Positions 22,638 to 30,317 of a stretch of 64,000 nucleotides of DNA are shown here, piece by piece (within the stretch, counting starts at the first letter, position 1; each line of letters starts with the position of its first letter). A program made the position numbers and the translations under genes. Source of the DNA: Streptomyces hydrogenans (GTDB lineage Bacteria > Actinomycetota > Actinomycetes > Streptomycetales > Streptomycetaceae); contig NZ_BNBS01000036.1 in assembly GCF_014656075.1 (NCBI RefSeq), forward strand, positions 1 through 64,000, in the 5' to 3' direction. Under the pieces are notes generated by a model, which did no database searches, was not told where the DNA came from, and saw only the letters and a program-made list of their open reading frames with translations.

Positions 22638-24428
22638 TCAGGAGGTCCCGCCGTGGTTGGCATGGGCGGTCGTGTCCCTGCCGCAGAGCGCTCGGTGGTA
22701 GCGCAGGTGCGCTTCGTCGAGTGGGTGGGAAGGGTGCTTGCGGAGCGGGCCTATGGGGCTGTTGTTCGCGGTCGAGCGAACGGTTCCTTCGGTGTCGATG
22801 TAGATCGCCAGGGTGTCGAACTGAACGTGGTGATTCGGGCACAGGACGAGCAGGTTGGCCTGTTCGTCGGGGCCGTTGTGGGGGCGGCCGATGCCACGGA
22901 TGTGGGCGGCCTCGCTGTAGGTGCCGAAGCGGGTCGACAGCTGGAGGGCGCATACCTGGCAGCGGTCGCCGTGCAGCTTCTTCACCTTGGCAGTCAGGGC
23001 GGTGTCGCGGATGACGCGGGAGGAGGTGACCGTGCGGCGTGCGGCAGGAACCGTTTCCCTCTCGTGATCCTCTGTGGAGTCCTCGATGCCGCCGGCGCTT
23101 TCGTAGCCGGCCAGGCCCAGCTGCTCCAGCAGGGCGTGCTGATCTATGTCTGTCAGGTAGGTCTCCCGCAGGACAGCCACCGCCTGAGACCGGACGAAGG
23201 GGTCTCCCAGCAGCCGCGCGACCTGCTCGGTCACTCCTCCTTCGGGGTTGAGCCTGTCGAACGCTGCGGCGTGTGCCACGGCGCCCAGATCGGGTGGGAG
23301 GCCATGGACATCCCACAGTCGGCTCGTCTGCAGGTGAACGAACGGGTACTCGGGGGTGACTGAGGATTCGGGAAGGCCGAACTCGGCCAACAAGCTGCCC
23401 ACTTCCTCGCGGAACTCTCGCCAAGGTGCGAGGTGAGGCCTGCCCGTGGCCACTCGGGAGATGCCCCACAGCAGAGCCAACGGCTTGTGCCTGCTCTGCC
23501 GGCCGTTCCTGTTGTGGACCCGGAGGTTCCTCAATCTGTCCATGAGTACGCTCACCATGAGCTCGGCGGACGATTCGGTCGGTGTGCGGGAGGCCGAACC
23601 GGAGGCGCCCCGTTCGCGTGGCGCGGGAAGCTGCGGCGGGAGTTCCCGGCCACTCTCGGACGACTGCCGGACCGGTTCTCTGCCTCTGGGAGGGCGAACG
23701 GCCCGACGCCGAACCTCGGGCATCGCGGCATGCCCCTGCTCCACCCACTGGCGCCAGGAACGAGGAGCGAGCTTGAGCGCGTCCGCGGTCGAGAGCTCAG
23801 GGTTGCCCCGGGCCTCGATCCAAGCCCAGTCGACCCGATCGTCCTCTGCGCTCAGATCCAGGACGGACAGTTCGTATCGATAGTTCGGGAAAGAGATTCC
23901 CTCCGCCTGCTGCTCGATCTGCTCGGCGTGGTCGATCACCGCGACGCCGCAGAACTCGACGTATCCCTTGGGAGTCTTGTTGCGCGAGACCGCGGCGAAC
24001 ACCAGCAGTGGTACGGCCAGCGCGCGCTGCTCCGCAGTGAGCCCCTGGTGTTCCTCCAGTGCCTCCAGCAGTACCGCATTGCCCTGTGTGGTGCCCACCG
24101 GCACCGTGTGGTCGACCCGGTGGTCGCCGAAATAGAGGATTCGGCCGTTGTCCAGGTCGAACACATCGTGCCAGGGCGTTTCAGTCGTTCCGGCCTTCCA
24201 CGGGCTGGAACGGATCAGGATGCACGGACGGCGCAGCCCGCCGGGCGCCTTGATCTTGGCAATCGGGTTGATGCCCTTGCTGAGCTGGATCTGAGCGAGC
24301 CTCTCCGAGGCTGTGACGTGGTGGATGTTTGGGTGACCGTCGATGAACGCCACCTCGGGATCTCTGTTTCGAGCAGACCGAAACACGTCCCCGACACGCA
24401 ACAGGCTTCCCACCGGTCCTCCCCTCAT
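22638..24428 (-). CDS. Type IV restriction endonuclease with sulfur-binding and HNH domains
   Basis: A 596-residue modification-dependent nuclease. The N-terminal part (about 1-225), with ILYFGDHRVDHTVPVGTTQGN, resembles the AspBHI-type 5-methylcytosine reader module. The middle (about 290-440; HKPLALLWGISRVATGRPHL, then PEYPFVHLQTSRLWDV) fits the phosphorothioate-binding SBD of ScoMcrA. The C-terminus has a canonical HNH (CQVCALQL, EAAHIRGIGRPHNGPDE, NLLVLCPNHHVQFD). The enzyme would cut incoming DNA bearing methylated or phosphorothioated bases. It points towards the att core. Start at ATG 24428 is preferred over a TTG further upstream; the exact start is uncertain. Confidence 0.85.
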   Translation of the reverse strand: MRGGPVGSLLRVGDVFRSARNRDPEVAFIDGHPNIHHVTASERLAQIQLSKGINPIAKIKAPGGLRRPCILIRSSPWKAGTTETPWHDVFDLDNGRILYFGDHRVDHTVPVGTTQGNAVLLEALEEHQGLTAEQRALAVPLLVFAAVSRNKTPKGYVEFCGVAVIDHAEQIEQQAEGISFPNYRYELSVLDLSAEDDRVDWAWIEARGNPELSTADALKLAPRSWRQWVEQGHAAMPEVRRRAVRPPRGREPVRQSSESGRELPPQLPAPRERGASGSASRTPTESSAELMVSVLMDRLRNLRVHNRNGRQSRHKPLALLWGISRVATGRPHLAPWREFREEVGSLLAEFGLPESSVTPEYPFVHLQTSRLWDVHGLPPDLGAVAHAAAFDRLNPEGGVTEQVARLLGDPFVRSQAVAVLRETYLTDIDQHALLEQLGLAGYESAGGIEDSTEDHERETVPAARRTVTSSRVIRDTALTAKVKKLHGDRCQVCALQLSTRFGTYSEAAHIRGIGRPHNGPDEQANLLVLCPNHHVQFDTLAIYIDTEGTVRSTANNSPIGPLRKHPSHPLDEAHLRYHRALCGRDTTAHANHGGTS

Positions 24429-24501
24429 GGCACTGCCCCGCCTCCTCGATCTTGCCAGTTCCGCGAGGCCACTGGCCCTGCAGGTCAAGTGGTGGCTCGC
24501 C

Positions 24502-24969
24502 TCAGTTTCGTAGGTGTGGCCAACCGTCTCTGTTGGAGTAGCTCTCGAAGCAGTGGCGGGTCGTGCGGTCCCACTCCTTGCCGGTGGCCAGCTCGTACGC
24601 CTCGTCCGGGACGTACAGGAGCCGTTCGCCGTCGCACTCGGTGGAGGTGTACGGAGCGAACTTGTCCGTGTCGGAGAAGACGCTTTCCCACACGGCCCGG
24701 CCGGCGGCGACGACCGCGCATCGGGCGTACAGGAACACGTCGGACGACTGTGGGAAGGGGCTGCCGTCCCGGAGCGTCATATCGATCACCGGCAGGGTGC
24801 CGAACTTCTCTTGGTCCAGACGGTAGAGCGCCTCGGCGTGCCGTTCCGCGAAGCCGACGATGTCGGAGACGGGGTGGCGGCTCAGCTCCTCAGCGAGGCG
24901 ATGGCAGTTCTCTTCAGTGACTTCGCCGTTCAGGGTGGCTATCAGTGCCCAGAAGTCGGCCCATGTCAT
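24502..24969 (-). CDS. DUF4240 protein
   Basis: A 155-residue protein (MTWADFWALIATLNGEVTEE). The N-terminal W-x-x-F/L pattern and the end (RLLYVPDEAYELATGKEW) are typical of DUF4240, common in Streptomyces and often near toxin-immunity loci. It lies upstream of the restriction gene on the same strand with a 73-base gap, so cotranscription is possible. Start ATG 24969 is chosen to match the family N-terminus. Confidence 0.85.
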   Translation of the reverse strand: MTWADFWALIATLNGEVTEENCHRLAEELSRHPVSDIVGFAERHAEALYRLDQEKFGTLPVIDMTLRDGSPFPQSSDVFLYARCAVVAAGRAVWESVFSDTDKFAPYTSTECDGERLLYVPDEAYELATGKEWDRTTRHCFESYSNRDGWPHLRN

Positions 24970-25075
24970 TCTCACGGGCGCAGGATGCCAGGGAGGTCTG
25001 ACATGTCTGGCGGGCCGACTACTGCCAAGCGCCCGACCGAACTGGGCTGTCAGTGCCTCGGCGTACCTTCTCGCC

Positions 25076-25483
25076 ATGGTGAGCAGACCTCCTGACAACT
25101 GGCGTGCCTGGATGGCGCAGGTGGCTCGAGACGTCGAGGCCGGGATCTTGGAGCCCGATTGTGCAGGCGCGGCAGAGATGTACCCAGAGTCCCTGCTGAG
25201 GGCGACGGACTCGGCGCTGGAGGCGTTCGAGGAGGAGATGCGGGGTCTCGTGAATCCTTCCGACGAGGAGGTCTTCCGGGCAGTCGAGAGGGTCGTTCTG
25301 GCACTCAACACTGTCGACAGGGATCCGGTCCACATGGGAGCAGGCTTCTGCACAGAGGAACGGGAGCAGCTGTGCAGTTACGTTGACCTCACCCTGGGCG
25401 AGTACGGCGTGGACGTGGCTGCTTTGCTGGCGAGGAAGGGCATCGTCCGAGCCGGGATCACCGACGTCTGGCGCGACTGGTGA
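25076..25483 (+). CDS. Hypothetical protein, immunity-like
   Basis: A 135-residue acidic helical protein (MVSRPPDNWRAWMAQVARDV) ending GIVRAGITDVWRDW. The pattern EAFEEEM ... VERVVLALNTVD ... REQLCSYVDLTLGEYGVDV recurs in small Streptomyces proteins that I associate with polymorphic-toxin immunity, but this is not firm. Divergent from the DUF4240 gene, with about 105 bases between starts. Confidence 0.7.
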   Translation: MVSRPPDNWRAWMAQVARDVEAGILEPDCAGAAEMYPESLLRATDSALEAFEEEMRGLVNPSDEEVFRAVERVVLALNTVDRDPVHMGAGFCTEEREQLCSYVDLTLGEYGVDVAALLARKGIVRAGITDVWRDW

Positions 25484-25504
25484 CCGCGTTGAGGTGGTGA
25501 ATTC

Positions 25505-25527
25505 TGACATCCGGATCTGACATCAAC
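25505..25527 (+). promoter_or_regulatory. Bipartite TGACATC repeat, internal copy
   Basis: TGACATC at 25505 and TGACATCAAC at 25518. No att core lies within 100 bases, so this copy may mark the end of an older element whose core was lost. It matches the 22394 copy at nearly every fixed position. Confidence 0.6.
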
Positions 25528-25610
25528 GGGACCGGACGTGGGCGGCGCCAGGCGGCCGGCGACAGTGGAGCGGTGCCAAGTCGGGGCCGGGGCTCCGTAG
25601 AGGGGGAGCG

Positions 25611-26050
25611 GTGCAGGATGTCTTCGACGTGACCGGGAGACCGCCGGAGGGCTGGATGCACGCTGTCTTCCACCGAGGCCCGTACGTGGAGGACGCGGGG
25701 CGCTGTGTTCCCGGGCCTCTCGCGCCGGCCACGCTGTCGGTCCCGTTGGCAGAGAGCGGTGTCCACGTGTACCGCCTGTGGACGGTGGGCTAATGGTCCG
25801 CCCCGGACGACCCGATAGCTGTCTATAACCCCGACGGGCCCCCGGTCCCGCCGCTTCTCCCTGACCGCCCAGGAGAGGCAGTGGACCCGGGAGGGGCGAC
25901 GGAGGCGGGGCCTCGGGCCCGTCAGGCTCATCGCGCTGGCCGACGACGGACGGATGGACGTACGACCCTGATGCCGCTGCCGTCGAGGCGATGCTCGCAG
26001 GGCTGGGGGAGCGGCAGTACGTGGTTCTCCCAGTCGAGCCGGTGAATTGA
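25611..26050 (+). pseudogene. Degraded gene with internal stop and frameshifts
   Basis: From GTG 25611 the frame reads MQDVFDVTGRPPEGWMHAVF ... YRLWTVG, meets TAA at 25791, then continues in the same frame with coherent protein-like sequence (SAPDDPIAVYNPDGPPVPPLLP). Further on, coherent pieces appear in other frames: RLIALADDGRMD near 25925, then TYDPDAAAVEAMLAGLGERQ to VEPVN with TGA at 26048. One nonsense change and at least two frameshifts are needed. The original would be a protein of about 145 residues of unknown family. Confidence 0.65.
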
Positions 26051-26177
26051 AGTCGTCGGTCTTACGGTCGGGGATGGGGCGTGTGCTGTCGGCGTGCTGC
26101 CGTCCGCCGCGGTTGCGCCTTCCCGCTCTGCGTCGCGCGCTGGAAGCATTTCAGTGTCCGACGACGAAGGGGACAGG

Positions 26178-26354
26178 ATGGTTCAGCCGACGTGCAGTGC
26201 TCCTACCCAGAGCGGAGGCCGCTGCCGGAACAAGGCCATGACGGGTACCTCTCGGTGCTCCAAGCATCAGGGAGCGTGGTCCCCGTACGGGGTCGAGCAG
26301 CGGAAGAAGAAGGAAGCCGAAGCCAAGATGAAGAAGCTTCGGAAGAAGCGGTAG
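26178..26354 (+). CDS. Small zinc-knuckle-like basic protein (DUF5763-like)
   Basis: A 58-residue protein. The N-terminus MVQPTCSAPTQSGGRCRNKA and RCSKHQG give a C-x9-C-x9-C-x2-H pattern like DUF5763 small proteins of phages and mobile elements. The C-terminus is a lysine-rich helix (KKKEAEAKMKKLRKKR). GGGGACAGG precedes ATG 26178. It lies just inside the third att boundary. Confidence 0.75.
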   Translation: MVQPTCSAPTQSGGRCRNKAMTGTSRCSKHQGAWSPYGVEQRKKKEAEAKMKKLRKKR

Positions 26355-26376
26355 CGGGGCGTCGAGTGAGGGCGGT

Positions 26377-26399
26377 TGACATTCCGGACTGAGGTCAAC
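26377..26399 (+). promoter_or_regulatory. Degenerate TGACATC-type repeat near third att copy
   Basis: TGACATT at 26377 and TGAGGTCAAC at 26390, again 13 bases apart, 64 bases before the third core. It is in the same relative place as the 22394 copy to the second core. Confidence 0.5.
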
Positions 26400-26463
26400 G
26401 GCCGTGGATGACTGCGGTCACCCGCGTGGTGTCGTGGCCGTGGTGAGCAGCGATCCGCGCCAG

Positions 26464-26509
26464 CTTGCGCGGAAGGTGTCTGCGGTGCGAACCGTCCGCG
26501 CCCACCAGT
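26464..26509 (+). repeat. Third, diverged att core
   Basis: Aligned with the 47-bp core it matches about 38 positions; the last 20 bases (26490-26509, AACCGTCCGCGCCCACCAGT) are identical to it. It lacks a tRNA 5' half. It is probably the oldest boundary, at the original 3' side of the tRNA locus. Confidence 0.8.
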
Positions 26510-26550
26510 GTCGAAGGCTCTTCGCCGATCACGGCGAGGAGCCTTCGACA
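26509..26550. terminator. Hairpin after third att copy
   Basis: TGTCGAAGGCTC (26509-26520) pairs with GAGCCTTCGACA (26539-26550), and the inner CGCC/GGCG extends it around a GATCA loop. It is the third member of the att-hairpin series, probably the original chromosomal tRNA-Val terminator. Confidence 0.75.
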
Positions 26551-26627
26551 TGAGAACGTCGCCCGAGGCGTCGTAGCGTGGATTTCCAGCGTGAGTCCGC
26601 GGGCTGCGGCCATTGGGGAGGGTGGGA

Positions 26628-27143
26628 ATGACGGGGGATCTCCAGTTTCGCTGGGAGTTGGGCGGTGCGGGGTGGGCGTCGTGCCGGATCGCCGATGGGG
26701 CGGGGGAGTACCGGGCCAATGTCGGCTACTGCACGGACGCCCTTGCCGACTTGCTGTACGCGGTGGTGGGGCTGTACGGAGACGCAACCGTTCAGCGCGT
26801 CTCGTTCGACCTCGAACCCGTAGAGCTGAGGTGGCTGTTCCAGCGTCGGGAACTGGACGTGGCCCTGGCCATGTACGAATTCCCCGACGGGGCGACGAGC
26901 TGGGGATCGCCCGACGAGACGGGTGGCACTCTCGCCTGGAGCTCGTCCTCACCCCGTGGAGTGCTGGGTCACGTGGTGATGGAAGCGGCCGAGAGCGTAC
27001 TGCGGGAACACGGCGAGGACGGGTACCGGGAGAAGTGGATGCTGCATCCCTTTCCTGTCGCAGCTCTGCAGGACCTGCGACGACTGCACCAGCGGGACGA
27101 CGGTTGCCGGCACGAGCGGTGCCGCGGTGGTTTCGAGGGCTGA
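26628..27143 (+). CDS. Conserved actinomycete hypothetical protein
   Basis: A 171-residue protein (MTGDLQFRWELGGAGWASCR). The beta-rich N-terminal part and the C-terminal helix with YREKWMLHPFPVAALQDLR are typical of an abundant Streptomyces family often found in clusters of small hypothetical genes. GGGGAGGGTGGG precedes ATG 26628. It is the first gene outside the att array. Function unknown. Confidence 0.75.
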   Translation: MTGDLQFRWELGGAGWASCRIADGAGEYRANVGYCTDALADLLYAVVGLYGDATVQRVSFDLEPVELRWLFQRRELDVALAMYEFPDGATSWGSPDETGGTLAWSSSSPRGVLGHVVMEAAESVLREHGEDGYREKWMLHPFPVAALQDLRRLHQRDDGCRHERCRGGFEG

Positions 27144-27188
27144 GGCCAGGTGGTGACGGCGACGAGCGCAGAAGGGGACGTGGGCGGG

Positions 27189-27374
27189 ATGTGTGACGAG
27201 CGGCTGTCGGATGAGGAGTTGGAAGTCTTCATCCAGTACCTGCACCGGTTCGCGGCCCATGACGTGGACATCTTTCTGAACCTGGAGGTAGGGGACCCCG
27301 AGAATCCGGTCTATGTGATGTTCGGCAGGGACTATCCCCCGGTCGGAGATGCCTCGCTCTATCGGCGGCTGTGA
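27189..27374 (+). CDS. Small acidic protein, paralogue of 22180-22428
   Basis: A 61-residue protein (MCDERLSDEELEVFIQYLHR ... GRDYPPVGDASLYRRL). It is closely related to the protein at the right end of the AICE but keeps what appears to be the natural C-terminus. GGGCGGG precedes the ATG; a GTG at 27150 would add 13 residues. The two copies flank the att-bounded segment. Confidence 0.75.
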   Translation: MCDERLSDEELEVFIQYLHRFAAHDVDIFLNLEVGDPENPVYVMFGRDYPPVGDASLYRRL

Positions 27375-27524
27375 TCCGCGCGACTTCGTGGAGTGGATGA
27401 GGGCTCGGGGCGGCCAGGGTCGGTGCGGTGACCGAGGGCTGGTCACTCTTGCCGGCACTGTCCGCCCGTGAGAGGTGACAAGAACGCCCTCGCGTGTCAG
27501 CCGGGTGGGGTAGTGGCGGGGTGT

Positions 27525-27840
27525 GATGCGCCACAGTGGGCCGGGGGTGGGGGTGGGGTGCCGGGGGTGGGTGGGGGTTGTTGTTCGGGGGTGGTGGTGG
27601 TTGGTGGGGTTGGGGGCCGGGATGGGTGGGCGGCTGAGCTTCGGGTGGGCGTTTTGGCCGGTCGGGGGTGGTTCCGGGGGGTCGGTGGGGGTGTTCGGGT
27701 GGCGGGGTGGGAGGCGTGCGGGTGGGTGGGATGTGTCGGGGGAGTGGGGAGTGTGTGGGGGCGGGTTTCGCGGGTTCGGGAGGGTGCGGTGGGGTGGTAA
27801 GTCGGTCGTGGGTGTCGGTGGGGACGTTTAGGGTTGGGGT
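27525..27840 (+). repeat. G-rich low-complexity tract
   Basis: The 27375-27840 gap has no gene. From about 27525 the plus strand consists of GGGTGGGG, GGTGGTGGTTGG and similar runs, with many groups of three or more G within short distance, giving strong potential for G-quadruplexes. It lies upstream of the small gene at 27841 and could affect its transcription. Confidence 0.7.
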
Positions 27841-28014
27841 ATGTCCGAGTCGTTTTACGTTGCTACCTCTCCCGTCGATCCCGCCGTCATCAACTGCCGT
27901 ATCCGTGCCCTGTGGGCCTCGGGTGAGCTGACGGTCGAGGGGCGGAAGGAGTACGGGCGGCTGCTCGTCGCCTGGGAAGAGGCCGTGCGGGGCGAGCAGG
28001 AGCTTGCCGCGTAG
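27841..28014 (+). CDS. Small conserved helical protein
   Basis: A 57-residue protein (MSESFYVATSPVDPAVINCR) followed by a helix-rich part (IRALWASGELTVEGRKEYGRLLVAWEEAV). Codon bias is strongly G/C at third positions after the first codons, which supports coding. The ATG is preceded by TTAGGGTTGGGGT with no strong ribosome site. A rho-independent hairpin lies at 28120. Function unknown. Confidence 0.7.
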   Translation: MSESFYVATSPVDPAVINCRIRALWASGELTVEGRKEYGRLLVAWEEAVRGEQELAA

Positions 28015-28119
28015 GAGCTGCCTGTGGGAGTCGGTCGAGCTGCGGTCTATTGATTTGTTGGCCTGTTGATCGGCTGTTCGGTCGCTTGGTTGGTTGTTCG
28101 GTCGGTTGGTGGTGAGGTG

Positions 28120-28148
28120 GCCCGCCCCCTTATGGGGGCGGGCTTTTT
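28120..28148 (+). terminator. Rho-independent terminator
   Basis: GCCCGCCCCC (28120-28129) pairs with GGGGGCGGGC (28134-28143), followed by TTTTT (28144-28148). It ends plus-strand transcription from the gene at 27841 and, read from the other strand, that of the gene ending at 28160. Confidence 0.9.
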
Positions 28149-28159
28149 GGTGTGCGCTG

Positions 28160-28351
28160 CTACTTGATGACGTCGACCTTCTTGTCGCCGGCGGACTTCG
28201 CCTCCGTCACCCACTTGACCGTGCCGGTCTCGCGGTCGCTGGCGTCGGTGGTCGTGGTCGTGGGGGACGTGAGGAGGGTGGCCAGGGCCGCGGCCGTGGT
28301 GGCGAGGAGGGCGAGGGCGAGGCGGGTGCGGGGGTGGGTGGTGGCCGGCAC
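28160..28351 (-). CDS. Small secreted or membrane-anchored hypothetical protein
   Basis: A 63-residue protein starting at GTG 28351 (MPATTHPRTRLALALLATTA). A hydrophobic segment about 11-30 acts as signal peptide or anchor; the rest (DASDRETGTVKWVTEAKSAG) is polar and ends KKVDVIK. AAGGGAG lies 5 bases upstream. Function unknown. Confidence 0.65.
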   Translation of the reverse strand: MPATTHPRTRLALALLATTAAALATLLTSPTTTTTDASDRETGTVKWVTEAKSAGDKKVDVIK

Positions 28352-28468
28352 GGGGGCTCCCTTGTGTGGTGGGGTGGTGGTGGCGGGGTGAACGTATCGT
28401 GCGCCGGCGGGCGGGGGAACGGGGGTGGCGAGTTGACGTGAGCACTGCGGGGTCGGTGTACTCCGGGG

Positions 28469-29008
28469 ATGGTTGATGTGGGGGACGCGCCTGAAGTCGG
28501 GGCTTCCGGTGGGGACATGACGGCGCAGAAGTACCTCGAGACGCGGCTGGCGCAGTATCAGGAGTGGTACGACGTCAAGGCCGCGCGCATGAAGGCGATG
28601 CACCTGCGGATGCGGACGGTGTCCGTGGTCGGCGGGGCGCTGGTGCCGGTGTTCGTGAACCTGGACGCGGGGTTCGCCCGGGTGACCGCGACCGTGCTGA
28701 GCGTGGTGGTCGTCGCCGCCGTGTCGCTGGAGAGCGTCTACCGGTACCGGGAGCAGTGGAAGAACTACCGGTCCACCGAGCAGCTGCTCGGGCACGAGCG
28801 GGTCTACTTCGAGGCCCGGGTGGGGCCCTATCGGGAGCTGTCCAGGCGGGAGGCGTTCTCGTTGCTGGTCGCCCGGGTGGAGAAGGCCATCGCCAACGAG
28901 AACGCCGCCACCTTGAACGTGATGACGCTGGGCGGGCAGGTGTCCGCCGATGTCCAGGGGACGACGAAGGGGGCCGAGGTGCCCACGGCCCGCGACGGGG
29001 CGGCTTAG
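28469..29008 (+). CDS. DUF4231 membrane protein
   Basis: A 179-residue protein. YLETRLAQYQEWYDVKAARM near residue 22 is the DUF4231 signature, followed by two transmembrane helices (about 50-92) and SVYRYREQWKNYRSTEQLLG, also typical. The family is related to SLATT proteins, some linked to nucleotide-dependent membrane effectors. A second possible start is ATG 28517. The stop overlaps that of the convergent GntR gene by 4 bases. Confidence 0.85.
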   Translation: MVDVGDAPEVGASGGDMTAQKYLETRLAQYQEWYDVKAARMKAMHLRMRTVSVVGGALVPVFVNLDAGFARVTATVLSVVVVAAVSLESVYRYREQWKNYRSTEQLLGHERVYFEARVGPYRELSRREAFSLLVARVEKAIANENAATLNVMTLGGQVSADVQGTTKGAEVPTARDGAA

Positions 29009-29763
29009 GCGTCGAAGTCGTATTCCAGGATGTACGAAGAGGCGTCCAGGGTCATCTCGTTGAGCTCGATCGGGCGGCCCGGTTCCGTGAAGGCCGTGCG
29101 GCCGATCAGGACCACCGGGGTGCCCGGGGGCAGCGCGAGGCGGGTCGTCTCCTCGGCCGTCGGCATGCGGCAGCGGATCTCCTCGCGGAAGCGGGCCGGG
29201 CGGTGGCCCAGCTCGGTGAGGCGGGCGTACGTGCCTCCCGGGCCCGTGTCCGGGCGGGCGATGGGGGTGTCGCGGACCAGGTCGGCGGAGAGGTACGAGA
29301 CCGAGAGGAGGACCGGCTTGTCGTCCAGGACGAAGCGGCGGCTGCGGACGCAGACCGGGGCGTCCGGCGCCAGGTCCAGCGCCCCCGCCACGCGGTCTCC
29401 CGCCTCCGTCTCCGACACCACGATCTGGTCCACCACCAGGGCCCGGTCCTCCACCTCCGCCGCCCACACCGAGCGGCCGCCCGACCAGCCCTCGCCCGCG
29501 AGGCGCGGGATGCCCCGGCGGCGCAGCGGGCGGAAGGAGCGGACGAAGACGCCGGCGCCCTTGCGGGCCTCGGTGAGGCCCTCGCCGCGCAGGACCGCGA
29601 GGGCCTGGCGGGCGGTCATCCGGGCCACCTCGTAGGTGGACATGAGGTCGTTCTCGCCGGGGAGCCGGGCGCCCGGCGCGATGGCGCCGGACTGGATCGC
29701 TGTCCTCAACTCATCTGCGATGCGCTGGTACTTGGGCCGACGAGTGCCGTCCTGGTCAGTCAC
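29005..29763 (-). CDS. GntR/HutC-family transcriptional regulator
   Basis: A 252-residue regulator. The winged HTH (KYQRIADELRTAIQSGAIAPGARLPGE ... VARMTARQALAVLRGEG) precedes a UTRA domain (about 90-248). GTG 29763 is chosen because AGGGAG precedes it; longer frame upstream is incoherent. The upstream gap holds palindromes GCACACGTGTGC (29821-29832) and ATCTCTAGAGAT (29868-29879), candidates for its operator. Its ligand is unknown. Confidence 0.88.
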   Translation of the reverse strand: MTDQDGTRRPKYQRIADELRTAIQSGAIAPGARLPGENDLMSTYEVARMTARQALAVLRGEGLTEARKGAGVFVRSFRPLRRRGIPRLAGEGWSGGRSVWAAEVEDRALVVDQIVVSETEAGDRVAGALDLAPDAPVCVRSRRFVLDDKPVLLSVSYLSADLVRDTPIARPDTGPGGTYARLTELGHRPARFREEIRCRMPTAEETTRLALPPGTPVVLIGRTAFTEPGRPIELNEMTLDASSYILEYDFDA

Positions 29764-29820
29764 GGGTGGACCACTCCCTTCGTCTGCGGGACACCCTAAG
29801 GGGCTCCCCGCGGCCAGGGT

Positions 29821-29879
29821 GCACACGTGTGCGCCGTCCTGCCCTCGTGATCCATCCATCGGGGGACATCTCTAGAGAT
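29821..29879. promoter_or_regulatory. Two palindromes upstream of the GntR gene
   Basis: GCACACGTGTGC at 29821-29832 and ATCTCTAGAGAT at 29868-29879 are perfect 12-bp palindromes in the gap between the GntR gene and the divergent small gene at 29955. Either may be the GntR operator; only symmetry and position support this. Confidence 0.4.
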
Positions 29880-29954
29880 ACGTTGACAGGGCGGGGTCTC
29901 CGCGTTTCCCTGGGTGTCCCCACGCAGCAATCGGGACCGGGACGGAGGGGTGGC

Positions 29955-30176
29955 GTGCAACCTGTGCCCGAGGTCGGCGACCTCGTCCGCGACACCGCCA
30001 CGGGGCGGGTCGGTTTTTTCGTGCGGAGCGTTTCCGGGCGTTTCCTGATCCGCGCCGTCCACGGCGGGGTCGAGTGGGAGGCCGAACCCGGCGAGGTCCA
30101 GCTCGCCACGCCCCTGCGCGAGCTCCGCGCCCGCGCCGCCGAGATCAACGCGCGCAGCCGACGCGGCCTCAATTGA
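29955..30176 (+). CDS. Small conserved hypothetical protein
   Basis: A 73-residue protein starting at GTG 29955 (MQPVPEVGDLVRDTATGRVG). A beta-rich N-terminal part (GFFVRSVSGRFLIRAVHGG) resembles a small SH3-like barrel, with a helical arginine-rich end. Divergent from the GntR gene. Common in Streptomyces; no known function. Confidence 0.7.
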   Translation: MQPVPEVGDLVRDTATGRVGFFVRSVSGRFLIRAVHGGVEWEAEPGEVQLATPLRELRARAAEINARSRRGLN

Positions 30177-30317
30177 TCCTGGCCGGTTCTCGACGTCCGA
30201 GGCAGGGCGGGGGATGCGGGGAGGCGCGGGGTGGGGTGAGGCGGAGGGAATGCGGGCGGTGGTCGCCTTCCCGCGTGCGTCTCGGCCGTTGTCAGTGGGG
30301 CGCGTCACACTGGAGGC

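Larger units (their letters stand above)
22501..26509. mobile_element. CIME-like segment: att-bounded remnant without integrase
   Basis: This 4-kb stretch runs from the second att core to a diverged third core (26464-26509). It has inward arm-type repeats (22584 and 26377) but no integrase, replication or transfer genes. It carries a type IV restriction enzyme, a DUF4240 protein, two small genes and a pseudogene. Such a cis-mobilisable element could move with the neighbouring AICE by recombination between outer att sites. Confidence 0.65.

Noticed and set aside
25611..25793. Intact 60-aa gene
   Set aside because: Protein-like sequence continues in frame after the TAA and then in other frames, so a pseudogene fits better.
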